From Paragordius varius (lineage: Eukaryota; Nematomorpha): a DNA stretch of 64,000 nt. The stretch's first letter is position 1, and every line of letters starts with the position of its first letter. Below, in pieces: positions 24,330 to 37,977 of the stretch. The DNA is taken from NCBI GenBank assembly GCA_964247055.1, contig OZ176053.1, positions 6,076,001 to 6,140,000 of the forward strand. The letters run 5' to 3'. A program made the translations under genes and the position numbers. The notes beneath the pieces were generated by a model that made no database searches, was not told where the DNA came from, and saw only the letters and a list, made by a program, of their open reading frames with translations.

Positions 24330-27300
24330 ATGGCTCAAAATGTTAACTCTGAAAAACTGGAAAGCGATATTAAGTTCCTTGTGCAAACCTTTCAAACTCA
24401 GATAAATTCTCTTAAAGTATATATGTTTTTAAATTTTAGCAAGCACCAATTTTATGGGAAGACTTTTATTCCAAAGCATCCAAATTCCATTCGAGTCTAA
24501 GGTAAATATATAGTAAGATTTATTTTATATTATTATATCCATTTTTTCAAATGATTGTTAGATTCTCTTTGTCTGCTTGATAAACATATAAATATACATA
24601 CTATTTGTTTTTATGATTTAAGCATACTCATTTCTTTGTGCTTTTCGGCATTTTTTATAACTTATAAAAATACCATAATATTTGTGTTTTATTACTACGA
24701 ATCACAGATAACTATTATTGCCAAGGTCATGATTCATAATTTTGCAACTTGAATACAAGAAAATTTTCCTCTTATAAGAATATTTATGAGCTAACGCTAA
24801 TACTGATAAATATTTCATAAACAAAATCTTATTCAATATATGCATTTAAAAAATTGTGTTGCCTAATTTTTACTGTTAAAATGAAATTATAAAATGAATA
24901 TCATTTTTAAAATAATTTTCTTGTAAATTTTTTTATAATTTGACTATAATTTGACAGATATATAAAACAAAAATAAACATCAACTCACACGCACAAAGAA
25001 AAAGGTCATTTATATTATTTGACTATAATTTTTTATTAAAAAAATTCATGAGTATTAAATTAAATACAACCTTAATTTTTGAATTGAAAAATTTTATTTT
25101 ATACACCTTATTTTACGTGAGTTTTTTCCTGTTAAAATTTAAATATCAGCGTCATGTATAATTTATCTGTTTAGAAAAAAATAGCATTACTTTATGAAAC
25201 AATTTTTAGCAACATTTTTCGTAATAACACACGGAGCTTTAAGAAATAAGTAATTAACTAGATAAATAGCTTATAATTATTTTCTGTAACCCACCTAAAT
25301 CCTAAAAATATGATTGCTGAATTTTTTTTATGTAAAATGTGGCATTTAATCCACAAACATTATTGGTGTAAGATAAATGTATCTCTTGAGAATTGAATAT
25401 ATTCCATGACCTGGTATCTGTAACTATATAGAGTCTAATAATGGGTAACTCCGCAACGATCACATATATATTATTATCAAAATTGTTTTTATGAATTTTT
25501 TCCTTTTTATTCTTGTATTTGATAGATCAAACGATCATGTTATATTTAACATATTCTGTACATGGAAATAAATATTTACAAGAATTTTTAATTGATAATT
25601 TATAAAATTATAATAAAAATACAGGGAATACTATTTTCTTTCTCATTCCATATTAGAGCATCTCATCTTTCAGAAAGGGAAGGGAATCCCCCTCATCCAC
25701 ACACTATACAAACATATTTTAAAATGTTAGATAAATAGTAGTACATTAACCGAAATCCATGATTTATTTAGGCATTTAATTGATTAATATATATATATAT
25801 TTGATTTATATAAATATATATTAATGGGACCGCTGCTATATATTTTCGCGACAAATTACTTTTTTGGTTATCATAATTGATAATTAAAATTAAATTTTTA
25901 CATGTTTTGGTTAAAAGGAAACACCCATAAATTAATCCATCTTTCCCATTTTTCCTATTTATAAATAAAGATTTTTTGTGCAAAAAATATACAATTAATA
26001 AACATAATTAATCTAATCCCCCCCCCCCTTTATAAGCCATAACTTAATTATATAATCTATCATTTAGCTTAACCAATGTTATACATGTACATAAAAACTG
26101 AGATTTCAAGTTAAACTGTCTGACTATGTTTTCTTCATTAATTTAATTAAGATTGATTACATACATTAACGATGTTTTTTTCCTATTGCCTTTTTTGTTT
26201 TGCATGTTTTGTTTCAACGCTCTTGTAAAGATGTAGCTATTTCTTTATTGTTTTAGGGTTTTTATCAAGGATTATCCCAATGCCTTATAAAATAATATTT
26301 TTAAACCCGGTTCTTATAATATTATAATTGTCAAATATGTTTTTTGTTTCATAGTTATATTTTACAATAAAATATTGACTTAAATATACATATATATAAT
26401 ATAACATCTCTGCTGATATCATCTTGAACTTTTAAGCTTTTTGTCTATACATATAATTTTTAGGTAAATTGATACATTATGTAACTTATACACACATATA
26501 GAGTATATCATTAACATTAAAGTTTCGTTTCTGTATAAGAATAAATTTTGGTTTTTTAATTGTAAAAAATATGTATAATATGTAATAAAAATAATTAAAC
26601 AAACAAATTTCCTTATATACAGTTGTGACATGTGATATCATTCTCCGCAAAATATATTAACTTGCAGGAATTTTACAGATATATACATCATCAATTATTT
26701 AAACAATAAGAAAGTTACTTTGTTGTTGCAAAATTATCGTTATATATAAAATACTTTGGCACCTTATAAATTTATTTACGTTTTAAGAGGAAGTTAATGA
26801 AATTTACAAAATATATAAAATAAACTTTTTCAAAAATTAAGCAAAGTTAACTTTTTGTAAAACTACATTAAAAATTAATATAACAGATTTAATGTAGATA
26901 GATTAAAAATATATATTTAGGGCTTTTAAACAACAACACAAAAATGAGACAATTTAGAGAAAACAAGGAAAATCCATTAGCTAATTAGAATTATACTTTT
27001 GTAATAAAAAAAACACTTTTTAGGGTGTAGAGGGGGATTAGGTTCCTATGTTTTTACAAATCTTAGGTTTAATTAACAAAAAAGGGAGATATGATACATT
27101 AAAAAAACTTTATATCTTACATTCGGCTATATTTTTGTCTTTTATATAAATATCTTGGAAAAAAATCTAAACTGCACACTTATTGAATTTCAATTTTGAA
27201 AGATTTTGATGATTGTTTTATTTTAAAAAGGATCTACTGAATAATACCAAATCTGTTTGCTATTTTATACTCCTTTATAAAATGTAGTATATACTCTTAA

Positions 27301-30300
27301 AATACGCTATAGTTTATTGTTTGATTATTATTTGTTTAAAAAACCTTTTCAATTCTTTAAACAAATGAGAATATATTATTTTATCCATAGTTGGCGATAT
27401 TTTTTGGTTGTTCCTTTAATGAGCGCTTGAAATTAAATTCTAAAGAGGTTTTTGAACCTCTGGTTCAAGCTTATTTTTTGTTAAACAACGGCTATGGGGA
27501 GACATAAATTATAATATTTTCATTTATTTTTAACAAATGATTATTGTTCATTTTTGGCTATTACCATAAAATTATTTTAAATTTTTAAAAACTTGCCTTT
27601 TTTACTTATACATTATTGTTCCCTCAAAACATGTGTATAAAAAATTTTGTATTAGAGAAATATCTTTAACAATTTATTTTATTGTAAACGGAAGATCATA
27701 AGGCTGCCAAAGGAGCATTTTGCCAAAAATTTAATCACTTACATATGATATTACAATTTTATAAGAGCGTCTGCTGAATGGATATTAAGTGTGATTGATT
27801 TTTCCCTTTTTTAATATATATTTTAATATTTGCACCTGGCTTTAATGAAGCATAAAGTGTCCATGTGAAAGCCATATAGCATATTCATGGTATCATTAGT
27901 TAGTGTATATGGATAATTTTAAATGATTTGTAAAACAAGAACGGAAAATAGACAGATATAACAATTATTGAATTTATAAGTTTTGGTTAAACAGCTGAGT
28001 AGGAAAATAGGATTTTTTACCGATAGTTTTTATTATGTGCCAGGAGAGAGTAGGACAACACAGCATGATATAAAATAATTTTATCAGTAAACTCATCCCT
28101 TCCCTAATTTTATAAATTATTCACTAAATTTCTATATTAGAATTTTAAAATTAATACCCATTGAGACACCTTAAAACAATTATTCTTGATAATACACAGC
28201 TAGTTATACCTGAAATGTGTATACTATTTGAAACTTTCTTAATTAATATAAATATTAAATTAAGGACCACTAATAATAAATAATTTGGTCAACTTTAAAT
28301 CTTCCTGCATTTTCTTTATTTTATTTTTGATTAAGTTTAAATTTTAACCAGAAAAACTATCATGATTGATCTAACTTAACCAATCCTTTTCCATTTATAA
28401 GGCAGTGTGTATGCTGGTAATTAGTCCGAATAAAAAGTCGTTGTTAAAATATAGAGAAAAAAATTAAATTACCATTTTTATTATCTATAAATTACATTTA
28501 GATCAATGTTAATTATATTAATAATTGTCACTCAATTTAATATTTATGCATGGCTAATTAGTTCATTTATATGTGTGATTTATTTTACGCATAAATAGAA
28601 AAACATAAAGGTGTGTTTGTTTTATTTAAGGTAAAAATAACACAATTGGTCAGATAAGTACATAATTTTAATCTCATAAATACATAAATATAAATAAGAT
28701 TTTAAAATTATTAATATATAAATAACCTCGTATTTACAGTTCTTACTTAGTATTTCATTAAAAAAGCAAAAAATTTATCCAATTTTAGTTTTAATTGTAT
28801 TGCAATGTATGAAAAGCACGTTTATTTAAATTTAAAATTGTAGGCGTAACTCTCCGTTTTATTTATTGAAATTATTTTATTTAATCTTTAATTCAAACCT
28901 TATGCATCATTAACACTTCATGACCTTTTGGGGTAGTTTTACCAGAGTGATTTGAATATCTTAAAAAGTATTTAGGATATTAGGTTGAATTTAAAAATAT
29001 GCTTTCTTGAGCGTTTTAGGCGCTAATACATTTTTTTCTAAAAAACCTAAATCTCAATTTTTTTTGCCGCCATTTTTTTTTAATATTTTTAAATCGCCAA
29101 TACAATAGTAAAATATATATTATGGCTAGAAAATGTAAATAATAATATTAACCTTTCAGGTTTCATTTTACCAGCAAAAACTATTCGATTTTAAAATCAG
29201 CTGTTTAGTTTAATCGTGTTTTGGAGCTGTCCCAATTTATGACTCTTTTTTTATCAAATACGGGACAACAATGGTTGATAATAAAATTATAACTAAAATA
29301 ACTTTCAAAACTGTAGTTTATTTACAAGATTGAGCTCAGGTATATAAAACTACCCCCATATGTCATTGGGGGCAAAAAAGGCGAAAAGTTTATGAAGTGT
29401 TACAGTCATGTATATGTAGAATTGACAAACATTCGTTTTTAAATGATTATAATTTTTTTTTAATTGTTTTAATGTTTGTTCAACATGCGCATTTTTAAGC
29501 CTTATGTTGAAAGTTGACATAAACATCAAAACAAATAAAAACAAATTTTAATCATTTAAAAACGAATGTTTGTCAATTCTACATATACATGACTGTAATT
29601 AAGTTTTCAAATATTTTACCATTTGCATAATGTTATAGCTCCAAGCGGTCTTTAATTATATTTTTGGGAATATTTATGTCAAAGCTTTGATTTCAATCGT
29701 TAATAGATTATTTTAAATTTTTAATAGAGTGACAATGACATGTATGAATGGTATGTGGGATGCCTTTCAACACATTGCCGATTATTCTTGCAGTAATCCA
29801 AGCCTTTTCGGTTCACATGTGCAACAAGAAACAACGCTAAAAAACGCAAAAACCAACAGCAATAATTCTCCTTTATCATTCCTTTTGCCACAGAAAAAGG
29901 GTGAAGTCATTGGTCCAGCTCTTATACGACTAGCTATGAGACATAAAGCCTTAGATAAACATTTGCAACAGTTACATGAGTAATAATATTTACAGTTTTG
30001 TCAAATGCTAAAATCTTTCTTTTTAATATGGGATTAATCTGAAATATCTATATATTTTTCATTATATATGGTTGGTAAATTATTGATTATTAAATAATTA
30101 ATCCCTTAATTGGAAATGAACTTTTAAATTCAAGATTTTCTTTTATTGAAAGCGTGAAACAAGCACATTAACATTTTATTACCGTTATTTTGAAACATTG
30201 TAAAAAATTGACATATGGCCACAATTTTTTGACAGATATCACACTATGTAAGAAATGAAATTTTTAAAATCAATATAATATACGATAAATATAATTTTAA

Positions 30301-33300
30301 TATTATTTTTTGGGGAAAATAATTTTATATAATTATTACCATGGCTTAAGTGTGTTTATATATTCATACACCTTTTTTGCAACATTAATTTAAAGATGTT
30401 AATTTTATAAGTAAACACGCGTAGTCTTGTAAGGAGACATTTATTGCGACTTTTTAAGATTATTATAAAAATCTATTTTAAAATTTTTTAGTTTACCATA
30501 AACTCTACGTCAACTTAGGAATTAAGTTTGAGTTAGACCAATCGACCAATTAAATACAACAGGCTCAGACAATATATAATAAAATTATGTTAAAATAAAA
30601 AAGGAATTTTTTCATTTAATTTTTTGCAGAATTGTTGGAAACCGTATCTTGACAAATTCTGCTGATACTCTGGAGGAATGGAAACGGGGTACATTAATTC
30701 TCGAGCGGGAACACGAAAGAGGTATATCCGTATATTGTCATTCCTAACATTTATAAACCTAACAACTTTTTTGGCCAAAATTTATTTCAATTTGGAAAAC
30801 CAGAATAAATTATTTTGTAATGATTTTTATATTAAGTATCCATAAAGAGAATCGTCCATCTGTAGCTGTATTGTTTAAACTAAAGAATTAACCTATACAT
30901 TTTTGGTTGATAATTGCATCACAACTTATTGATTTAATGTCAAAACTTGAATATAATGTAAAGTATTTCGTTATGCTCCTTGTGTAGATTATAAAAAGTA
31001 CAAACTGGAAATTAAGAAACTCAAAATGGATATGGCTAAATTGGTTAAGAAAATGCGAAAAGACACCACGGAAGGTATTATACACGTATTATGATATCAA
31101 TGATATAGAAAAAATGTTCTGTGTTTATTGTCATTTGTTAAAATTATATTACCACGAAACCAAATCGTTTATAACAGATTATAAATACAAAAATTTAATT
31201 TTTACTTTAGATCTCACCTCGCTTCACAATAGTCCGTATGGAGGTAGTAACAACTCTAAGTATAGAGATCGGTATAACGTTACGAAACGGGAATTGGAGC
31301 GAAACCTGCTAAAACTCCATGAAATTGAAATGCATTATGTCCGAACAAGTCATGAACAACATAATACACGGCTTAAAGTATGGATTGAAAAAGAGCTGAA
31401 ACCTATATTGGTGAGTATCACCATATCTTTTTGACATTTTTTAATGATTCTCACTCACCTAATATAATTACCTATTTACATCATCTTTCTAGGAAGTTGA
31501 AGGGTCTCTTAGTGAAGATATGTCCAAAATTAAGGATGCCACTGAGGATTTGTATGACAAATGTTTGGCGCCATCGAACAACAATCCAATGGATTTAAAT
31601 GAAAGGATGAGTAAGGCGAATGATCAAATACCTTTTATTAAAGATATTGAACACACCTCTCATCAAAAAATTGACGGGCCAAATAAAACAAGTGGTATAT
31701 CTCCTAAAAGTTAAAAAATTATGATTTTGAAACCAAATTATAATAGGTTACATAGGTCGATAATTAATCTGATTAATTTTAAAAAAATAGTGGTCGTAAG
31801 TCGTAACATAAATGTGATAAACAGCTTTTTGAAATTTTAATGACATAATAATAATATTATAGTAATAAAAATTGTCTATAAACAAACCATATTTAACTAG
31901 TTATCCAAGTATAAATGATTTTAATGAATCTAATCCCAAGATTTGGCAGTAAATATGAATAATATATTTAAAACAAAATAACTATGGAGTTTTCTTAATA
32001 ATTTCTTTTGTAAAATATTTGGTATGGTTATGTTTCAAAGCTCGTTTGATATATTAGTCAATATATCCTTAAAAAGTGACATTTTTTTCCGATTGCGAAT
32101 AGTTAGGTGGAGGTTCGGCGGCATTTTCATAAAGTTAATATATATGTAATTTATTCTAAAAAAATTGTTTGGAATTTAAATTTTTGGTATTAAAATAATT
32201 GTAGTATTTAATTGCGTGGGTAACGACGAGGGTTTGTAATGTAAATGATGTTAGAATTGTCGTAAAATAACGGAAAAATAAAATATAATTTAATAATTCT
32301 CAAATTTTCGCCATGGGCATCATCAGGAGATTAGTTAAGAAAAATATATATAATATAAGATAATAAAAATTAAATTAAAAAAAAAATAACAAAATCATGG
32401 TTGATATTACTTATAAAGGAAAAAATCACAAAAGAACCGTTAGTGGACAAAAGAAAGAAATGAATTATTCTGCTCTTATCGGATAATATATTTTATAAGT
32501 CAATTAATCAATGTATAGTGTTTAATAACATCCCCAAACCTACAACCATGAGATATGGCCAAAATAAAAAAGAATCTGTAATAAAGGAAGAAAACTTGGA
32601 TGAGAATGCCAAACAGTCGTTTAGCCATTTACAGTCTGTGGATGCTCAGCCTCAAGTATATTTTTACAGTTTTCGTTAAAATTATATTAATAAATCAAAA
32701 ATATCATTTTTTAAATTTTTTTTAATAGTTTATCGAGATATAATGATTAATTTATAACATTTTAAATGTTATTGAGAGAATTACAATTTTATGCTTATTG
32801 ATTCTCTCAAATAATATTGCACCAACAAAATATAATTTTAGCTAAAAAGCAAACTCACATTATTTCCCGGTATCAAAATTATTATTAACTATCATCTATA
32901 ATTATTTATAGCGAAAATATTCGTACAATACTCAACACCACCCTATTAACTCATCATCCAAATATTCAACATATCATTCCTCCCTTGCTGGCTGGTTATC
33001 TTCCCCCCGGAGAACTCCACTATGTTTGAGTCCATCATCACGAGTAGTTAAACAAAATTTTAGCGAAAATGATTCATCTATAATATCGGAAGTACGGTCT
33101 ATAAACTCTGTTGCCTCTCACCATAATCATGTTAATCAAAATGGAGATTGTATGGCTTAAAATAATTTTTAATTATATTTGTAATAATCAAAATTTGTTT
33201 ATGGCCACAATTAAAGCGTTTCATTTAAAATGGTTGTTGAAAATTGTGAAATCATTTATTTATATATTATAAATATAATTTGGTTTTTTTCACCAGAAAA

Positions 33301-36300
33301 TTTGATTTTTAAAATATACATGAAAAATTAAATTATGTTAATACTATGGATCAATTTTTTAAAGGGTCATATTAAATTTAAGGTGCATATTGTAATGCAT
33401 TTAGGTTATACCCGATATATCAGTTCTATTTACTTATAAAATATATCTTTTAATAGATAACCACATTGTTCCGCGTCAAAGAACATTTTCCCAACGAAGT
33501 CGAACGACCGCACCTGAAAAACCAATACGTAATCCACAGACGCAACTTACTTCACAGAAAAATGGATTTTTACGACAGAATTTCAATCGATTTACCAAGG
33601 TGGAACGGATAACAACCGGTTCGAATCAACAAGTTATAGAACATGAGGGTCAACATAAAAATGGCAATAGTTTGATACTTAATGAAACTATTAACTCATT
33701 TACAACAATATCTGGTCATACAAATAATATTAATAATAATAATAATCCTAAGCAATATGATCAAACAAGCCATAGTAATGGCATAACAAAAGCGATAAAC
33801 TCAACGAAAAATGGGTTTGAAGAAAATTTAAGTTCCTATTCATTGTCATTAAAATCGTTTGACGATGGGTCTTTCGTATCTTCTTTGGAAGGGTTAGGCA
33901 ACACCAAACAAATGGAATTGCACTCGAATCAAGGTTTTATTTATAACTTACAGATCATTTGTCAATTTTTCCGTTCGTTATTTTATTTATCATATTCATG
34001 GCAAATTTCTACAATCTATTATATTGTTTTAAGGAGGTGCGCCGTTGCTAATGAATAAAACTAACATGGATAGTTTTCATCATGTTCCTGAAGCCTTAAA
34101 TCCCTCCAGTGGTATACGTTCTAACGTACTTGATTCACTTTCAGCATTTGCCCAACTAAACAATTTATGCGTCAACCCACAACCGCATCTTACGAGTCAA
34201 AACATTTTGCATTCTAATTCGCCTAATTGCAACAAGAATATTACATTAACGCCTACAGAAATCGTACACTTAACACAAACGCTAAATATTGAAGAAAAAT
34301 ATGGTATAAAGAGAGAATCGATGGATTGTAGTCCAGCCGATAGGGATATTCATAATTCATCACTTACATGTGCTACATATGAGCAAAATTCCAATATTAA
34401 TGAGACTCAGATTACACCACTCTCAACCATTCAACCTGGGAAAATGGAGCAACATAGCCAACAACAAAACGCAAATGCATGTAAAAGATTGTCCTCTATT
34501 TCATCGAGGGATTCGGGTTTTGCTTCGCACGAGCACTCTACTTGCAATTCCGCCATGCTTCTCAAACAATTGGCAAACGGAGGCGTTACAGCATGTAATA
34601 ATAACGCTATAAATGAAAACCAGGTTAAGGTTAATGGAACATCCTCACATGTTCATCAGCATTGTGACGAAAAGAGCAATATAAAATCTTTGGTCTCAAA
34701 TAAAGCAATGGCCCCAAATGGCAAACCTACGCTATCCATGATACCTAAACCAAATGGCGCTAAAAAGCCGACAACAAGTTTGACCGATGCTTTGCTAGCC
34801 CACCCATTGTATTTACAACGGAAGAAACAGGAAATTGGTTTTTACTATTATCTAAATATATGTATAAGTATTTGGTTCGACCTATTTTGCCAATATACAT
34901 GTTAAACTCAATATATTTTTATGTCGCCTATTTTTATTAATTTTAGACAAAACTTAGATTTTTTATTGTTTTAATCATGTAATGCGATTATTACATTAAA
35001 ATTTTAGTTAATAACTATTCATTAACATAGACTCCAATATGTGTGAGAAAACACCTACAAATGATTTGGACGAAAAAAGCACATTTACTTTCATGACCAA
35101 CAGAATTGACTCTAATATCTATGGAAATAATACACATAAACCCACTTCAAATTTTTCTTCAGTTAATCACCATAATTATAATAATGATGATCTCGTAGAA
35201 AAAAATAAATTTTCCTCAACCGCTTTGGATGCAGAACTTGAAAGTTATTTGAAAAAATTGGAATTTGATTCCGTGTTTTCTCCATCAGATGACACTAATA
35301 TAGATGTGAATGGTTTAATCCACGGTAGTGTCCATGATGAGAAAAGATCCCTTATTCAAACGCATTATCAAATCGAAAGGTTTCCTATTTTCTTATATTT
35401 ATATAATCTATATATTTTTAAAAATGGAAAGTGGTGGCTTTGTGATCTGTTTCCGGAAAACCGGTAGACCCGTTCGAATCCAAATGTCGAAAAAATATAA
35501 TCATTAATGAATGCCCCGACATTAGCTTCACCCTTTTTCGAATTAGGCCCCCAGTTCGGGCCCACCCCGTATAAAAAACGGTTTTTTTTTGAAAACGGTC
35601 CACAAAAATCGTGTTTTTGAGACAATTTCCGGAAAACGTGCTGGACCATTCGATTTCAAATATGATTTTTTTTACTTTTTTTTGATTGCGCCGAACATAG
35701 TCGGCTCGCTTTTTTAGTTTAGGCCCTCTTTTTACCCGAAAATAATTTTTTGAATCTATTTTTCACCCAAAGTATAAGACCGTAAAAATTTAATAAGAAT
35801 TCCAGGTATTCCCTGTTAAAAGAAAAAAATTTTGCCCAACGCTTTTTTATACCTGTTCCTGGTAAGGAGCTACCCGTCACTATATAGAAATGGCTTTGTT
35901 TTGGAGCTAATTTACAGAAAATTTATGAAGCAATATAAGCTCATTAAAAGCTTGAATAATTACCCTTAACTAGGTGTTTTATTAGCCGTTAATTTGAGAC
36001 CTTTATGCCCTAAAAATCAACAATTATTTAGTGTTGAGGTATTTTTTCGAATAACCCATGAGGAGACGATGTTATTATAGATGATTCCAAATATTTGCCC
36101 TATAAAGGCAAAGTTAACTCAGCGCTTTTTCCATATAGGTTTATGGGTAGGGGTCTACCGGTTAAGAGCTAATTTCTAAAAAACTTAAGAAGCCATATGA
36201 GTTCAGTTAAATACATTTCTGGGGAATTTGTATAATATCATTCTTTCCTTTAAAAAGGGACCACAAATGATTTACTTTTTATATCCCTTGATCCCAGTTG

Positions 36301-36968
36301 TGTGAACTCAATATCAAAATAAAACTTTTAACCATGATTTCGTAAAACGAAAATTTTAAAATAAATCCAATAATAGTTGAATATCAACTTTAGTAAGGGA
36401 CAGTTTAAATATGCTCGATTTCGAGTAAACAATATTTAAACCTATGCAAAACCCCGTACAAGAATAATTAAAGACATTATTTTTTTATCTCCATTACCTC
36501 TATTTATTGCAAATTATTAAGAATTATTATTAGACTACGTCACAGCGAAACGAGACAGGGTCAGCTAGTATATAATAAAAATACAATTTACTGTTGAGTT
36601 TAAAGTTTGATTTTACATAATATAATTTTTATTACAGTAGTTCGGTATCACTTAGAGATAGTATCCAACAACAAATTTTAAAGCGAAAAAGTATCGCATC
36701 TAATTCATGCAATCCTGTGTCACCCAAATCACGCCATTCTTTGGCATTGAATGGTAAAATTATTTTTTATTTGTCATATTTTTATAATTTATTTATTTAT
36801 TTAAATCTAAATATTAATATATTATAATAAATAGATGCCTCTAATACTGATCAGATATATGAAACTGAACATATATCAAGAAAAAATTATACAATGTCCA
36901 ATAATGTTTACAACATTTTATCATCTCCTGTTGGGAAACTAACCATAGCACCAAGGCAAGCCATGTAA
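24330..36968 (+). CDS. MTSS1: MTSS1/MIM-like I-BAR domain protein
   Basis: Predicted actin- and membrane-binding scaffold of the Missing-in-Metastasis family. Exons: 24330-24416, 24440-24501, 29728-29979, 30630-30721, 30988-31074, 31211-31410, 31493-31694, 32519-32655, 32912-33149, 33457-33933, 34034-34837, 35031-35379, 36638-36753, 36835-36968; phases agree and give 1078 aa. The IMD (I-BAR) fills about residues 1-290: WEDFYSKASKF, WDAFQHIADYS, IRLAMRHKALDKHLQQLH, LEEWKRG and YKKYKLEIKKLK align with MTSS1 in order. Exon 9 has a Ser/Pro stretch (SSLAGWLSSPRRTPLCLSPS). RLSSISSRDSGF in exon 11 matches the MTSS1 serine-rich signature RLSSVSSHDSGF. Exon 13 (SLRDSIQQQILKRKS) resembles a WH2 actin-binding motif but is divergent. 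Exon 8 relies on splice phase alone. Intron 2 is 5.2 kb. Confidence 0.9.
26018..26028. repeat. Poly-C tract
   Basis: Eleven consecutive C in otherwise AT-rich intron sequence. Confidence 0.9.
29040..29345. repeat. Second copy of the 21.95-22.27 kb repeat
   Basis: Shares TATGGCTAGAAAAT, TTTTACCAGCAAAA and TTATTTACAAGATT-type blocks in the same order with 21950-22270. It is probably a fragment of the same degraded transposon family. Confidence 0.65.
29403..29595. mobile_element. Palindromic MITE family B, copy 2 (TA target)
   Basis: A 193-bp near-palindrome starting CAGTCATGTAT and ending ATACATGACTG, flanked by TA on both sides. Only the outer dozen bases match copy 1 at 11144; the arms differ, so the two are separate subfamilies using the same terminal signal. 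Confidence 0.88.
31695..32518 (+). other. MTSS1 intron 7
   Basis: 824 nt of AT-rich intron. The only structure noted is a hammerhead-like core on the minus strand (32306-32326). Confidence 0.6.
32306..32326 (-). ncRNA. Possible hammerhead ribozyme core, likely a repeat fragment
   Basis: On the minus strand the sequence reads CTGATGA, then TGCC-CAT-GGC able to form a short stem II, then GAAA. These are the two invariant hammerhead boxes at correct spacing. The neighbouring bases do not give convincing stems I and III in the simplest arrangement, so this may be a decayed or dimer-dependent motif, or chance. Confidence 0.3.
35407..36568 (+). mobile_element. Helitron-like non-autonomous element, copy 1
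   Basis: It begins TCTATATATTTTTAAAAATG after an A and ends GGGTCAGCTAG before a T. This fits the Helitron rule of 5' TC, 3' CTRR and insertion between A and T without target duplication. An imperfect hairpin (GTCACAGCGAAACGAGAC) lies just before the 3' end. It is 1162 bp, carries no Rep/helicase frame, and fills almost all of MTSS1 intron 12, starting 27 nt after the donor. A longer relative lies at 58391. Confidence 0.85.
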
Positions 36969-37927
36969 AATAAAATAAAACAAAAACCGAAAAAACCATC
37001 CAAATATATACATAGAAAATGATGTGATTTTGTAAATGTGTTTTAGAAACATATACTATATATTCATTAATTGTATCGACAAATTTACATATTATTTATA
37101 TTTTTATATATCCAATATAATCTCAATATAGCCGATACTTTCTCATTTTATTGGATTAATCTATTTTTTTGCATTTTTAAAAACACCCCCTTTGTGCATT
37201 TTGTCTAAGCATATAGTTCATAAAAATAATAATGTTTGTATATCAATTCAAATTTTTATCGATTACATGTATTAAATAAATTTTTATTTCTATGTATTTT
37301 CTCTTCTAACAGCATAACGTACGCAAGATTGCGCATTCGTTTTTGGTTAAATATATGATTAGTTTAATATTAGCGTGCTAGAGCCCAAAAATAACCACAA
37401 AATCAGTGCCTTGATTAGTTAGTAATGCATTAAAATTTATTCAGAATTTTAGGTGTTATATCGTCGTATTCTAACTATGAACAGAATTAAAATTCTAAAA
37501 AATAATTTTTCAAAAAATCGATCACTCCAAGTTAAGAAAATCGTTACTCAATGGATTCAATTTTTACTAATAAAATATCAAATGGTAGAATTTATGAGCA
37601 TAATTCATTCATATATAAAACACTTGTACAGTTAAATGCTACAAATAATGTATGTGACACAAAAATCTTTGAGTATTTCTGGTACTAAAAATATAGCATC
37701 AATATAAATATATGTACAATAAATATATATGAGAGTTTTATAAATAATTTTATCACATAGCGGTGCACATTTGCAACAAAATTTGAAATAGCACAAGAAT
37801 ATATTATTGGCGAATAAATACATTTAATATTTAATCGTATTTTTTTGTAAAAAAATAGCATCAAAAATGTGACAGCCTATGCTTAATTAGTGTCTAAAGG
37901 TTTATATAATAATAATATCGATCTATT

Positions 37928-37960
<33 letters not shown>

Positions 37961-37977
37961 ATAAAAGCATTATAATT
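36969..37977. other. Convergent intergenic region MTSS1 / MDM1-like gene
   Basis: About 1 kb between convergent genes. AATAAA occurs right after the MTSS1 stop and again at 37275-37280. A TA microsatellite lies at about 37929-37961. Nothing else is recognised. Confidence 0.6.

Larger units (their letters stand above)
24502..29727 (+). other. Large intron 2 of MTSS1
   Basis: This 5.2-kb AT-rich intron lies inside the IMD coding region. It holds an 11-C run (26018-26028), a dispersed repeat (29040-29345) and a palindromic MITE (29403-29595). The rest shows no gene or repeat that I can recognise. Confidence 0.75.

Noticed and set aside
35368-35649. Minus-strand frames inside Helitron copy 1
   Set aside because: Equivalent frames in the second copy (58387-58644) differ by the element's general drift. 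They are by-products of the repeat, not a conserved protein.
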